A stretch of DNA of 64,000 nucleotides. Source: JAPPFW01 sp965200835 (GTDB taxonomy: Bacteria; Actinomycetota; Acidimicrobiia; Spongiisociales; Spongiisociaceae). Made by a program: the position numbers and the translations under genes. The DNA lies in assembly GCA_965200835.1 (NCBI GenBank), contig OZ241390.1, positions 2,728,001 through 2,792,000 on the forward strand, written 5' to 3'. Under the pieces are notes generated by a model. The model had not been told where the DNA came from. It did no database searches and was given only the letters and a program-made list of their open reading frames with translations. Positions 16,525 to 25,927 of the stretch are shown piece after piece (the stretch's first letter is position 1; the number at the start of each line of letters is the position of its first letter).

Positions 16525-17786
16525 AGCTTCTCCAGCATGTCGAAGAAGCCGGGCCAGGTCTTGGCTACGCACTGCGGGTCCTCGATGAGGATTCCAGGTT
16601 GCACCAGACCCGCGATGGCGAAAGCCATAGCCATCCGGTGGTCGTCGTAGGTACGGACGCGGGACGGACGGAGCTCTCGGGGCTCGATCGCTAGGAAGTC
16701 GGGGCCGGCGACCACCCCCGCCCCGATGCCCGCCAGCTCGTTCTCCAGGGCCGCCAGGCGGTCGGTCTCCTTGATCCTAAGGTTGGCGATGTTGGTGAAC
16801 CGGCTAGGGGTACGGGCGAAGGCCGCCACCACCGCCAGCCCGAGCGCGGCATCCGGGCAGTCGTTCAGGTCCTCCACCACCCCTGCCAGTTCTTCCGGGC
16901 CCGTGACCGAGATGCCCTCCCGGCTCGCCCCCACCCGGCAACCCATCCTCTCCAGAACCCCTAGGGCCGTCATATCGGCCTGGGTACTACGGGGATCGAT
17001 ACCGGTCACCGTGATGGTGGCACCGGTGATGGCCGCGGCGCCCCACGGGTAGACGGCTGCCGAGGCATCGGCCTCCACGGTGAAGCAGGTAGGTGTGTAT
17101 CCAGTGGAGGGCACCTTGATCGAGCCCGCATCCAGCCATCTGGCCTGGGCACCGAAGGCCGCCATCACCTCGATGGTGGTGTCCAGATAGGGTCGCGACA
17201 CCACCCTGTCCCCCAGGTCCAGCGTCACCGCCCGGGCAGCCAGAGGAGCGCTCAGGAGCACCGCGGAGATGAACTGGCTCGACTTCGATCCGTCCACGGC
17301 CGTCCGCCCCCCGGCCAAGCCTCCTCCCATGATCCGGACCGGCGGAAACTCCCCTCCACCCTCCGCTTCGACCACAGCTCCCAGGCCTTGCAGAGCGGTC
17401 ACCAGCGATCCGATCGGCCGTTCTCGCATCCGGGCGGTGCCATCCATCAGACTCGGTCCGTCCGCCAGGGTGGCGGCGGCGGTGATGAAACGGGCGGTGG
17501 TTCCTGAAGCGCGCGCATCGAGGCGACCTCCTCCTCGCAAGGAAGCACTCGAGGTGACCTCGAAGCTGCCCGAATCGAGCTCCACCTCCACCCCCATGCT
17601 GCGAAGGCATCCGGCCATGGCTTCGGTGTCGTCACTGTGCAGCGGGTCGACGATCCGCGACCGGCCATCCGCCAGGGCAGCTGCCAACAGGGCTCGGTTG
17701 GTGATGCTCTTGGAGCCGGGAGGCTGCACCATGCTGTCCCGGATCCGGCGGGGCCGGACCTCGTACCAGCTCACTCCGGTCGCCAA
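16521..17786 (-). CDS. aroA: 3-phosphoshikimate 1-carboxyvinyltransferase (EPSP synthase)
   Basis: Shikimate-pathway enzyme joining PEP and shikimate-3-phosphate. The 421-residue protein has the PPGSKSITNRALLAAALADG substrate loop, ARASGTTARFITAAATLADG, the TARMRERPIGSLVTAL segment, KSSQFISAVLL and the C-terminal RIKETDRLAALENEL and YDDHRMAMAFAI motifs. The start may be TTG 17786, just after the preceding gene's stop, or a GTG four codons in (VSWYEV). It is the middle gene of a rlu-aroA-cmk operon. Confidence 0.95.
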   Translation of the reverse strand: MATGVSWYEVRPRRIRDSMVQPPGSKSITNRALLAAALADGRSRIVDPLHSDDTEAMAGCLRSMGVEVELDSGSFEVTSSASLRGGGRLDARASGTTARFITAAATLADGPSLMDGTARMRERPIGSLVTALQGLGAVVEAEGGGEFPPVRIMGGGLAGGRTAVDGSKSSQFISAVLLSAPLAARAVTLDLGDRVVSRPYLDTTIEVMAAFGAQARWLDAGSIKVPSTGYTPTCFTVEADASAAVYPWGAAAITGATITVTGIDPRSTQADMTALGVLERMGCRVGASREGISVTGPEELAGVVEDLNDCPDAALGLAVVAAFARTPSRFTNIANLRIKETDRLAALENELAGIGAGVVAGPDFLAIEPRELRPSRVRTYDDHRMAMAFAIAGLVQPGILIEDPQCVAKTWPGFFDMLEKL

Positions 17787-17787
17787 C

Positions 17788-18546
17788 CTACTCCCTCCTG
17801 GTCCGGTCCGCCCGCCGCTGTCCGCCCTGGCGGTAGAAAGACCGCACCTCTCCGACCTCTAGGAGACGCCACTCCCCCGGCCGGAGAGCACGATCGCGTA
17901 GCGTTCCGATCGCGGCACGGTGCAGATGGATCACAGGAAGGCCAACCGCCGCGCATAGCCTCCTGACTTCGCGTTTGCGTCCTTCGCCCATCCGGACCTC
18001 GAGATGGGATCGACTCCCGTCGGATCCCACCTGGCGTACCGCCAGTGCCCGCGCCGGACCGTCATCCAACCGGACCCCCCGGCGGATACGCATCAGGTCC
18101 CGGCGAGCGGGATGGCCTTCCACCATGACCTCGTAGGTCTTGGTGATCCCGTAGCGAGGATGGGTGATCAGGTTGGCGAAGCCCCCATCGTTGGTGAGCA
18201 ACAGGAGGCCGGTGGTATCGGCGTCCAACCTTCCTACCGGAAAGACCCGCGGGTGGGACGGGACCAGGTCGATGACGGTCGGACGCCCGTGCGGGTCGCG
18301 GGTGGAGCTGATGACTCCGGACGGCTTGTTCAGCAAGTAGTGGACCAGGCCCGGGTTCACGGGCAGCCGGATGCCGTCCACCAGGACCTCCACCGAGGCG
18401 GGATCCACCCGTCGACCCGGCGACGCCACCTTCCCATCCACCGACACCCGTCCCTCGACAATCAGCACATCGGCGCCCCGGCGAGAGGTCAGGCCGCTGC
18501 GGGCGATGACTTTCTGGAGGCGCTCCGGGCCGGCCTTGCTAGTCAT
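17788..18546 (-). CDS. RsuA/RluB-family pseudouridine synthase
   Basis: Isomerises a specific uridine in rRNA. The 252-residue protein has an N-terminal S4 RNA-binding domain (ERLQKVIARSGLTSRRGADV) and a catalytic domain with GRLDADTTGLLLLTNDG holding the catalytic Asp, plus the C-terminal EGRKREVRRLCAAVGLPVIH motif. In mycobacteria the rluB gene sits at the same place before cmk and der. The target position (RluB or RsuA type) is not certain. Confidence 0.92.
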   Translation of the reverse strand: MTSKAGPERLQKVIARSGLTSRRGADVLIVEGRVSVDGKVASPGRRVDPASVEVLVDGIRLPVNPGLVHYLLNKPSGVISSTRDPHGRPTVIDLVPSHPRVFPVGRLDADTTGLLLLTNDGGFANLITHPRYGITKTYEVMVEGHPARRDLMRIRRGVRLDDGPARALAVRQVGSDGSRSHLEVRMGEGRKREVRRLCAAVGLPVIHLHRAAIGTLRDRALRPGEWRLLEVGEVRSFYRQGGQRRADRTRRE

Positions 18547-18591
18547 CGGGGAGCGAGGAGCAGCACGGTGGAGCCTTCCGGACCCGGCTCC

Positions 18592-18936
18592 TCAGATGCG
18601 AGCCGACTTGCACCGGATACACATCCGGGAGATGGGCCGCACCTCCATCCGCTCGGGCGGGATCGTGCTGCTGCACCGGCTGCAGATTCCGTAGGTTCCG
18701 TCCTCGATACGACCCAATGCCGCATCCACGTTCTCGAGACGGATCTTCAGCGAATCCACGATGCCGAGCACCTCGGTCCGCTCCGCGGTGACTGCCGCGG
18801 CATCCGAAAACCCCTCTCCGAAGTCGAGATCCCGCCGCAAGTACCCCGACTCGGTGGCGCCGAGTTCCGCCAGCTGACGGACCAGCCGTCCCCGATCCCT
18901 CAGTAGGAGGTCGCGGGCTGCCTGGTGGTCGACCAT
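18592..18936 (-). CDS. DksA/TraR-family zinc-finger protein
   Basis: A 114-residue protein with a long N-terminal coiled coil (residues 4-75) and a C-terminal DksA-type zinc finger with CSRC (CxxC) and CIRC (CxxC). It also has the family stretch LGRIEDGTYGICSRC and IPPERMEVRP. Such proteins act on RNA polymerase or as small regulators. ATG at 18936 follows GAGAGGG. The gene lies between xerD and the pseudouridine synthase gene, same strand. Confidence 0.88.
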   Translation of the reverse strand: MVDHQAARDLLLRDRGRLVRQLAELGATESGYLRRDLDFGEGFSDAAAVTAERTEVLGIVDSLKIRLENVDAALGRIEDGTYGICSRCSSTIPPERMEVRPISRMCIRCKSARI

Positions 18937-18961
18937 GTCATCCCTCTCCCTACTTCCATAC

Positions 18962-19873
18962 CTACCGGTGCGGGCTCCGCCGCAAGGCTCGTGGATGGGC
19001 CTCCACGTAGACCTCGTGCAGATGCTGCAGCGACATGCGCGTATACACCTGGGTGGTGGATACACTAGCGTGACCCAGGATTTCCTGTACGGTCCGCAGG
19101 TCTGCCCCTCCTTCGACCATGTGGGTGGCAGCCGAGTGGCGCAGAACATGGGGGGATATCCGCTCCTTGGGGATTCCCACGCCCAGGGCGTGCTTTCGCA
19201 CGATTCCGAAAATTCCCTGGCGGGTCAACCTCCCTCCCCTGGCGTTCAAGAACACCGCCCCGGGGTCTTCTTTGCCGCTGCATAGCTCCGAGCGGATGGG
19301 GAGATAGACCTCTATCGCCTCGATAGCCGAGCGGCCGAGCAGGACGAGACGCTGCTTGTTGCCCTTCCCGTTGACCAGGGCAAAGCGGTCCTCGAGTTCC
19401 AGGTCCGACAGGTCTAGGCCCACCAGCTCGCTCACCCGGACCGCGGTTCCGTACAGGGTCTCCAGCATCGCCCGGTCCCGTATTCCCAGCTTGGTGTCGG
19501 TCGGTGGCGCTTCCACCAGCCGGATGGTTTCGTGCACGTCCAGCGCTTTGGGGAACCCCATCCTCGCCCGAGGGGTCTCGGCGAACCGGGTAGGGTCCTC
19601 GGCGGCGTCTCCTTCCATCATCAGGAATCGATGGAATCCGCGCAACGCTGCCAGCTTGCGGGCGATGGTCGCCGGGCGCATTCCTTGTTCGGACAGCGAG
19701 GCCAGGAAGCCATCTATCCGCTCGGGCGAGGGGACCTCCTCACCCACATAGGCCGCATACCCGGCCAGGTCGCGCTGGTAAGCGGCGATCGTGTTGTGGC
19801 TCAGGCCTCGCTCCACTGCCAAGGCAGCCAGGTAGTCGGCGATGGGGCCGGCTAGATGCCCGGTGAGTTCCAT
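18962..19873 (-). CDS. xerD: Tyrosine recombinase XerD
   Basis: Site-specific recombinase of the XerCD pair that resolves chromosome dimers at dif. The 303-residue protein has an N-terminal SAM-like core-binding domain (IADYLAALAVERGLSHNTIA) and a catalytic domain with the R-H-R-H-Y set: Arg in YGTAVRVSELVGL, HVLRHSAATHM, GHASVSTTQVYTRM with the nucleophile Tyr. It lies immediately downstream of pyrG, as in mycobacteria. A housekeeping position argues against a mobile-element integrase. Confidence 0.95.
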   Translation of the reverse strand: MELTGHLAGPIADYLAALAVERGLSHNTIAAYQRDLAGYAAYVGEEVPSPERIDGFLASLSEQGMRPATIARKLAALRGFHRFLMMEGDAAEDPTRFAETPRARMGFPKALDVHETIRLVEAPPTDTKLGIRDRAMLETLYGTAVRVSELVGLDLSDLELEDRFALVNGKGNKQRLVLLGRSAIEAIEVYLPIRSELCSGKEDPGAVFLNARGGRLTRQGIFGIVRKHALGVGIPKERISPHVLRHSAATHMVEGGADLRTVQEILGHASVSTTQVYTRMSLQHLHEVYVEAHPRALRRSPHR

Positions 19874-20009
19874 TCGTGTGATGGGCGGCCGTCCTCGGGA
19901 GCCTATATGGCAGGGATACTACGGCGGGTCAGGGTCGATTCATGGGAACTTGGCGGCCCGGAAACCTCCCACGGAAACGAGGGTCAGCGGGTGGTCGTTG
20001 GCTAGTTGC

Positions 20010-21623
20010 TCACCCCTGGCGGGTCTGGTGGTAACGGTGAGCGGCGGCGATAAAACCGGTGAACAACGGGTGGGGTTCGAGGGGACGGGACTTCAGCTCA
20101 GGATGGGCTTGGGTCCCGACGAAGTAAGGGTGGGAAGGTAGCTCGATGAACTCCACCAGCCGCTCGTCCGGAGACAGGCCCGACAGCATCAGACCGGCGC
20201 GTTCCAGCTGCGGGCGGTACCGGTTGTTGACCTCGTAACGGTGACGGTGGCGCTCGTATATCAGCTCCTGGCCGTAGAGCTGCCTGACCAGCGATCCTTC
20301 GGCCAGCTTCGCCGGGTAGGTGCCGAGCCGCATCGTCCCTCCCTTGTCCGAGACGTCCTGCTGATGTTCCATCAGGTCGATCACCGGATGAACGGTCCGG
20401 GGGTTGAACTCTGAGCTGTTGGCTTCCGGCAGGTGCAGGACATTGCGAGCGAACTCGATCACCGCGGTCTGCAGACCCAGGCATAGCCCGAGGAAGGGAA
20501 TCCCGTTGGTGCGGGCGTGGGCTGCTGCCCTGATCTTGCCCTCCATCCCGCGGACTCCGAACCCGCCCGGTACCAGCACACCGTCCAGATCGGCGACATG
20601 GGAGTCGCTGAACAGCCCGTCCATCTCCTCGGCGGGAATCCATCGCAGCTCGGAGCGCACGCCGTTGGCCTGGCTGCCATGGCGCAGGGCTTCGACCACT
20701 GACAGGTAGGCATCCGGTCCACCCGTGTACTTGCCCACCAGCCCGATCGTCACCGTCTGCCTCGCCTTGCGGGCTCTCGTGACCATCCGGCGCCAGTCGG
20801 CCAGATCCGGATCGGGGGCGGCTAGTCCCACCAGGTCGATGATCACCTGATCGAACCCGTGCTCGTGGAGGATCAAGGGCACCTCGTAGATGTCACCCGC
20901 GTCGGGCGCCGAGATGACCGCTCGGGTGCTGACGTCACAGAACAGCGAGATCTTGCTACGGATCCCTTCGCCGATCGGCCGATCCGACCGCACGACTATG
21001 GCGTCCGGCCGGATGCCTCGGGCTCTCAACTCGGCAACCGAATGCTGGGTGGGCTTGGTCTTCAGCTCCTCCGATGGACCTATGAAGGGCACCAGGGTCA
21101 GATGGATGTGGGCCACGTTCTGGGAACCGACGTCGTTGCGGAACTGGCGTACCGCCTCGAGGAAGGGGAGGATCTCGATGTCGCCCACCGTGCCACCGAT
21201 CTCGGCGATCACCACATCGACGTTGTCACCGTTCCCCATCCGGCGGATCCGGTCCTTGATCTCGTTGGTGACGTGCGGGATGACTTGGACCGTGTCGCCC
21301 AGGTAGTCACCCCTGCGCTCCTTGTTGAGGACCGACAGGTAGACGGAGCCGGAGGTGACGTTGCAGTCCCGCCGGAGGCTCTGGCCGGTGAACCGCTCGT
21401 AATGGCCCAGGTCCAGGTCGGTCTCGCCGCCGTCGTCGGTGACGTACACCTCACCGTGCTGGAAGGGGTTCATCGTGCCCGGATCAACGTTTATGTACGG
21501 GTCGAGCTTCTGATTGATCACCCGCAACCCGCGGGCCTTCAGCAACCTACCGAGAGAGGAGGCGGTGATCCCCTTGCCCAGGCTCGATACCACCCCGCCC
21601 GTCACGAACACATACTTCGTCAC
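20010..21623 (-). CDS. pyrG: CTP synthase
   Basis: Makes CTP from UTP, ATP and glutamine. GTG at 21623 (VTKYVFVTGGVVSSLGKGIT) gives 537 residues. The N-terminal synthetase domain shows the P-loop-like GGVVSSLGKGI and the DPYINVDPGTMNPFQHGEVY region. The C-terminal class-I glutamine amidotransferase domain has the oxyanion loop VPGGFGVRG, the nucleophile Cys in FLGLCLGLQ and the HPE triad part in GTQAHPELKSRP. The longer open frame from 21656 adds nothing family-like. Confidence 0.97.
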   Translation of the reverse strand: MTKYVFVTGGVVSSLGKGITASSLGRLLKARGLRVINQKLDPYINVDPGTMNPFQHGEVYVTDDGGETDLDLGHYERFTGQSLRRDCNVTSGSVYLSVLNKERRGDYLGDTVQVIPHVTNEIKDRIRRMGNGDNVDVVIAEIGGTVGDIEILPFLEAVRQFRNDVGSQNVAHIHLTLVPFIGPSEELKTKPTQHSVAELRARGIRPDAIVVRSDRPIGEGIRSKISLFCDVSTRAVISAPDAGDIYEVPLILHEHGFDQVIIDLVGLAAPDPDLADWRRMVTRARKARQTVTIGLVGKYTGGPDAYLSVVEALRHGSQANGVRSELRWIPAEEMDGLFSDSHVADLDGVLVPGGFGVRGMEGKIRAAAHARTNGIPFLGLCLGLQTAVIEFARNVLHLPEANSSEFNPRTVHPVIDLMEHQQDVSDKGGTMRLGTYPAKLAEGSLVRQLYGQELIYERHRHRYEVNNRYRPQLERAGLMLSGLSPDERLVEFIELPSHPYFVGTQAHPELKSRPLEPHPLFTGFIAAAHRYHQTRQG

Positions 21624-21667
21624 GGGCTTGCACCGTACCACAGCCGGAGGGGACACGGCGGTCCGCC

Positions 21668-23266
21668 TCAGACCATCTGCCTGGATGCCAGAGCGACGGC
21701 CCGAAGCTCACGGGCGTGGCGGTAACCCCGGTCAGAATCTGCCAGACCGGACAGCATGCGCGAGAGCTCCCTCAGCCGGTCTTCCTGATCGAGTGTCCGG
21801 GCCACGGCGCGCAGCCCGTCCCGCTCCACGACGATGTGGGTGTCGGCGTAGGCAGCTACCTGAGGGAGATGACTCACGCACAGGACCTGGCGATCCACGG
21901 CCAGCCGGGCCAGCTTCGCTCCTATCTCGAGTGCGGTGGCACCGCCTACTCCGGCGTCGATCTCATCGAAGGCCACCAGGCGGGCATCACCTGAGCCGGA
22001 TGCCAGGCGCAGGGCCAGGACTAGGCGGCTCAGCTCTCCACCCGAGGCGACCTTGGCTACCGGTCCGGGTGCTAGCCGGGAGTCCGAAGCGAACCGCAGA
22101 TCCACCGTGTCGGCACCCCGGGCGCCGGGCGCGGCTTCCCCGATCTCGATGCGTATCACAGGGTCGGAGAATCCCAGTTCCCGTAGGTGGGCGGTGGCCT
22201 CGGTGACTATCGATGAAGCTGCCCGGCACCGGGCATGCCGTAGGTCGCGACCAGCGGAGTCCAGCTGCTGGGAGACGGTGGCCCGCTCCGCCTCGAGGGT
22301 GGCGGCCCGTTCCAGCAAGCCTTCGACCTCGGTGAACCGTTCCCGGGTTGTCTCCAGGAAGGCCTGGATCTCCTCGATGTTGGCTCCGTACTTCCGCCGC
22401 AGGTCTCCCAGCAGTGCCAGGCGTTCGTTGACCACAGCCAGGGCCCTGGGATCGGTTTCCAGATCCTCCCACGCCTGGCGAGTGGTGGTGGTGGACTCGG
22501 TGAGGAGGGCATCCAGGTCCTCCAACATCTCCAGCAGCTCGTTCTGGGACGGATCCAGGTCGGAAACCTGGCGCATCGCCCCCACCGCCGGACCGGTCCG
22601 GTCCCGAGCGGCAGCCAGGTCGCGGCGGACCCCGGCCAGCAGCTCGCCGATCCGCTCAGCGTTACCGAGACGGCGGGCGGCCTGCTCCAGTTCCTCGTCC
22701 TCCCCGGGAGCGAAGCCGGCCTGCTCGATCTCGTTCATCTGGTAGGTGAGCAGGTCCTGCTCCCGCTCGAGCCCTCGTAGATCACCTCCGAGCAAGGCTT
22801 CAGCAGTCTCCAGTTCGACTGCCCGCTTCCAGGCCGACCGATAGTCAGCCAGGAGATCGGGATGCTCGATCCGTAGGTCTATCAGGCTCCGGATCGCATC
22901 GGCCCGGAACAGGGTGAGAGGATCGTGCTGACCAACCATCTCCACGCTTCCTTCCAACCGCTCGGCGAGAACTCGGGCCGGGACCATGGCTCCGTCGAGG
23001 TAGGACCGGCTCCCCCGTGGGTGGACCCGTCGGCTGACGATCACTTCCTCGCCATCGATCAGGAACCTCCCTTCCACCATCGCCTCGGTGCCGTTCGGGC
23101 CGATGAGAGAAGTCCGGGCGGGTCGGCCGGTCAGCAATCGTAAAGCTCCCAGCAGGAGGGTCTTGCCCGTTCCGGTCTCGCCGCTGACTATCACCATTCC
23201 CGGACCCGGTTCCACCCGGCCCGAGGCGATGATGCCCAGGTTGGTGACCGAGAGCTCGTCAAGCAT
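21668..23266 (-). CDS. recN: DNA repair protein RecN
   Basis: SMC-like ATPase in double-strand-break repair. The 532-residue protein has Walker A GETGTGKT (usually GETGAGKS, with Thr instead of the final Ser), two coiled-coil arms meeting near residue 300 (ERLALLGDLRRKYGANIEEI), the signature VASGGELSRLVLALRL and Walker B VAFDEIDAGVGG. Three bases separate it from the preceding nadK, so tlyA-nadK-recN forms one operon, as in other actinobacteria. Confidence 0.95.
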   Translation of the reverse strand: MLDELSVTNLGIIASGRVEPGPGMVIVSGETGTGKTLLLGALRLLTGRPARTSLIGPNGTEAMVEGRFLIDGEEVIVSRRVHPRGSRSYLDGAMVPARVLAERLEGSVEMVGQHDPLTLFRADAIRSLIDLRIEHPDLLADYRSAWKRAVELETAEALLGGDLRGLEREQDLLTYQMNEIEQAGFAPGEDEELEQAARRLGNAERIGELLAGVRRDLAAARDRTGPAVGAMRQVSDLDPSQNELLEMLEDLDALLTESTTTTRQAWEDLETDPRALAVVNERLALLGDLRRKYGANIEEIQAFLETTRERFTEVEGLLERAATLEAERATVSQQLDSAGRDLRHARCRAASSIVTEATAHLRELGFSDPVIRIEIGEAAPGARGADTVDLRFASDSRLAPGPVAKVASGGELSRLVLALRLASGSGDARLVAFDEIDAGVGGATALEIGAKLARLAVDRQVLCVSHLPQVAAYADTHIVVERDGLRAVARTLDQEDRLRELSRMLSGLADSDRGYRHARELRAVALASRQMV

Positions 23267-23269
23267 CGG

Positions 23270-24091
23270 TCAAGTCAGCGAGAATTTCTGCTTGACGGTG
23301 GTGGGAAAGGACCGGTCGGCGATCCGAACGAACGACATCCGGCCGGCGCCTTCCACCACGACCGAACCGCCGGGTGGTACGGTGCCGACGCTGAATCCGT
23401 CCACCCCGATGCTGACCGATCGCTCCTGCACTACTTCGAAGTGGAGACGGTGATGGGGCGCGAAGACCATCGCTCTGGAGAACAGCGAGTGGGGTGCCAC
23501 CGGGGTCATGACCAGGGCATCGAGACTGGGGTCGATCAGCGGACCACCGGCTGACAGGTTGTAGGCGGTCGAACCGGTGGGGGTTGCTACCACTACCCCG
23601 TCCGCCCGGTAGGTGGTGAAGGGCTCACCGTCGATGGACACAGCCAGCTGCACGGTTTGCTGGTTCTCGACCTTCTCGATCACGACGTCGTTCAGACCCA
23701 TGACCGGACTACCGCCCTCTACGCAGGCGGCCAGCATCATCCGTTCCGAGGTGTACCACCGTCCCGCTACCAACCGTTCGAGGAGGAAGGGAAGGTCGTC
23801 GGGCGCTCCTTCAGCCAGGAATCCCAGGCCGCCGTCGTTGATCCCGAAGATCGGCGCACCGCTCTTCCTACCGATCCGGACCGCCTTGAGGACCGTTCCG
23901 TCCCCTCCGATTGCCACCACCAGGTCGATTCCAGAACCGGGCTCGAAGTCGGTGGGAGCCACTTCCAACGCTCCGGCCGCGTCGGGTGCCGCCAGTACTT
24001 CCACCCGATGACTCCTGGCCTGCCCTACCAGGTCGAGCGCCAGCTTCATGCTGTGGTCCCGCTCGACGTGGGGCACGAGCGCGATCCTCAA
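23270..24091 (-). CDS. nadK: NAD kinase
   Basis: Phosphorylates NAD to NADP. The 273-residue protein has GGDGT in VVAIGGDGTVLKAVR, NDGGLGFLAEG, the LNDVVIEK motif and TPTGSTAYNLSAGGPL. TTG at 24091 overlaps the tlyA stop codon by TTGA, supporting this start and operon membership. Confidence 0.95.
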   Translation of the reverse strand: MRIALVPHVERDHSMKLALDLVGQARSHRVEVLAAPDAAGALEVAPTDFEPGSGIDLVVAIGGDGTVLKAVRIGRKSGAPIFGINDGGLGFLAEGAPDDLPFLLERLVAGRWYTSERMMLAACVEGGSPVMGLNDVVIEKVENQQTVQLAVSIDGEPFTTYRADGVVVATPTGSTAYNLSAGGPLIDPSLDALVMTPVAPHSLFSRAMVFAPHHRLHFEVVQERSVSIGVDGFSVGTVPPGGSVVVEGAGRMSFVRIADRSFPTTVKQKFSLT

Positions 24092-24861
24092 CAGGCTGCC
24101 TCTCGCACCGTGTCCGGATCGACGTCGAGCGGACCGTGGCGAAACCAGCCCATGACCTCCCGGTTGCCCCTGGCACCCTCGATGGGCGAAGGGACGACCG
24201 CGACCGCGCCCAGGCCCACCTCGTCGAGCCCGGTGATCGTGTCCATTACCGCCCTAGATCGTACCGCAGGATCTCTGATCACCCCGCGCCGGTCGACCGA
24301 ACCCCGTCCTGCCTCGAACTGGGGTTTGATCAGCAACAGGTAGTCGCTCCTCCCATCCCCCAGCCTTGCCAGGACCGGAGCGATGGTGCGCAGCGAAATG
24401 AACGAGACGTCGGCCACCACCAAGTCAAAGGGGGCTCCGAGGCGAGCCGGATCGGCGTGGCGGATGTTGGTGCGTTCTACGGTGGCCACTCGAGGATCGT
24501 TGCGTAACCGGACGTGAAGCTGGCCGTAGCCCACATCCACCGACACAACCCGGCGGGCACCATGCTGCAGCAGGCAGTCGGTGAACCCACCGGTGGAGGC
24601 TCCCACATCGATCGCTCGGCGACCATCCACGGGTATCCGGAAGGATCGGATGGCCGCCTCCAGCTTGATGCCGCCCCGACTGACGTACCGGTCACCGCCC
24701 TCCACCAACCTCAGAGCAGTTCCCGGTTCCACCAGGGTGGCGGGCTTGGGGAGTGGGGTTCCGGCTACCACGACCTTCCGGTCGCGGATGGCGCGAGCCG
24801 CCGCCGTACGAGACTCGACCAGGCGACGCCGGACCATCTCCACGTCCAGCCTCCGCCTCAT
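24088..24861 (-). CDS. tlyA: TlyA-family rRNA 2'-O-methyltransferase
   Basis: An S4 domain (LDVEMVRRRLVESRTAAARA) is followed by an FtsJ-type SAM methyltransferase fold (AIDVGASTGGFTDCLLQHGA). TlyA enzymes methylate 2'-OH groups in 16S and 23S rRNA. ATG 24861 (MRRRLDVE) is chosen because the S4 domain begins there; the open frame reaches 24882. The first gene of the tlyA-nadK-recN operon. Confidence 0.93.
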   Translation of the reverse strand: MRRRLDVEMVRRRLVESRTAAARAIRDRKVVVAGTPLPKPATLVEPGTALRLVEGGDRYVSRGGIKLEAAIRSFRIPVDGRRAIDVGASTGGFTDCLLQHGARRVVSVDVGYGQLHVRLRNDPRVATVERTNIRHADPARLGAPFDLVVADVSFISLRTIAPVLARLGDGRSDYLLLIKPQFEAGRGSVDRRGVIRDPAVRSRAVMDTITGLDEVGLGAVAVVPSPIEGARGNREVMGWFRHGPLDVDPDTVREAAC

Positions 24862-25065
24862 GGAACGTCTGGAAGGTCGCAATGATCACCTCCACACCGG
24901 ACACCGGCAGCTTCGGTCACTCGCCCCCTAACGGAACAGACGGGTGGCCCGGCGGTTGGCATACCCGCATTATCGCGCCTCGAAACGGATTGCACAGCCG
25001 TCCGTGGCGGCGACTCATCGGTCCGGCTGATCACCGAGGGACCGGGATTGTGGTGCCAACTACCG

Positions 25066-25071
25066 TATAAT
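25066..25071 (+). promoter_or_regulatory. Candidate -10 element TATAAT before the rhomboid gene
   Basis: A perfect TATAAT occurs at 25066-25071 in otherwise GC-rich DNA, 62 bases upstream of ATG 25133. No clear -35 hexamer lies at the normal distance. It overlaps the first possible ATG of the open frame (25070), which speaks for the downstream start. Confidence 0.4.
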
Positions 25072-25132
25072 GGCTGATCGGAAGGGTTCGCGTGACCTTC
25101 CCAGCCTGGCCATCCGACCCCGAGGCGCACGT

Positions 25133-25891
25133 ATGATCCCCATACGAGACATCAATCCTTCATTGAGAACCCCGGTCCTCACCTTCCTGCTGGTAGCAGC
25201 CTGCGCGGCCGTCTACTTCTTCATGCAGCCAAGCGAACCGGTCTCGGAGATGGAGTTCCTGTACGAACAGGCGGCGATCGCCTGCGAGCTCACTACCGGC
25301 GAGCCGCTGTCGCGGGACGAGATCTTCGACCAGGAGGAGGGGTGTGTCCAAGGGGACGAGCCCGTGTTCCCCTCCAAACAGCTGGCCCTCAGCGTCATCG
25401 TGTCGATGTTCCTGCACGGAAGCCTGGCCCATCTGATCGGAAATCTGTGGAGCCTGATCCTCTTCGGCAACAACGCGGAGGATGCCTACGGACGCATCGG
25501 TTACCTGTTGCTGTATCTGGTCTCCGGAGTGGTCGCGACTTTCGGTTTCGTGGTCCTGAACCCCGAAACCACGGTGCCTCTGGTCGGAGCATCGGGCGCG
25601 ATCGCGGGTGTGATGGGTGCCTACCTGGTGCTGTTCCCCCAGGCTCGGGTGGTGAGCGTGTTCCCGCTGCTCTTCTTCATCCCGTTCACCATCCGAGCCG
25701 GATGGTTCCTGCTGATCTGGTTCGCCGGCCAGTTCACCTTCATCGGCAACACGGGGATCGCCTGGGAGGCTCACGTGGCAGGATTCCTGTTCGGGATCCT
25801 GGTGACCCTGCTGTTTCGCCGTCCGCTATTGCGAAGGCTCGACCGCTTGGAGCACCGGCGGCTCGTCCGGATGGGCTACCGCCGGGCGTGA
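25133..25891 (+). CDS. Rhomboid-family intramembrane serine protease
   Basis: A 252-residue membrane protein with about six or seven helices. The catalytic dyad is Ser154 in VGASGAIAGVMGAYL and His214 in WEAHVAGFLFG; the supporting HGSLAHLIGNLW motif supplies His and Asn. An unusual acidic extracytoplasmic loop (residues ~38-80) with two cysteines, one in IACELTTGE and one in EEGCVQGDE, may form a disulfide. Start ATG 25133 (MIPIRDINPS) is the normal rhomboid N-terminus. Substrates unknown. Confidence 0.92.
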   Translation: MIPIRDINPSLRTPVLTFLLVAACAAVYFFMQPSEPVSEMEFLYEQAAIACELTTGEPLSRDEIFDQEEGCVQGDEPVFPSKQLALSVIVSMFLHGSLAHLIGNLWSLILFGNNAEDAYGRIGYLLLYLVSGVVATFGFVVLNPETTVPLVGASGAIAGVMGAYLVLFPQARVVSVFPLLFFIPFTIRAGWFLLIWFAGQFTFIGNTGIAWEAHVAGFLFGILVTLLFRRPLLRRLDRLEHRRLVRMGYRRA

Positions 25892-25904
25892 TGTCCGGCG
25901 ACCC

Positions 25905-25927
25905 GCCTGCCACAAGCGGCGGCAGGC
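25905..25927. terminator. Candidate bidirectional terminator hairpin
   Basis: GCCTGCC (25905-25911) pairs perfectly with GGCAGGC (25921-25927) around a 9-nt loop. It lies in the 36-bp gap between the convergent rhomboid gene (ends 25891) and the small gene that ends at 25928. There is no T-tract. Confidence 0.5.

Noticed and set aside
18962..19873. Tyrosine recombinase as mark of an integrated element
   Set aside because: It sits at the conserved xerD position next to pyrG and recN, without attachment-site repeats or phage genes.
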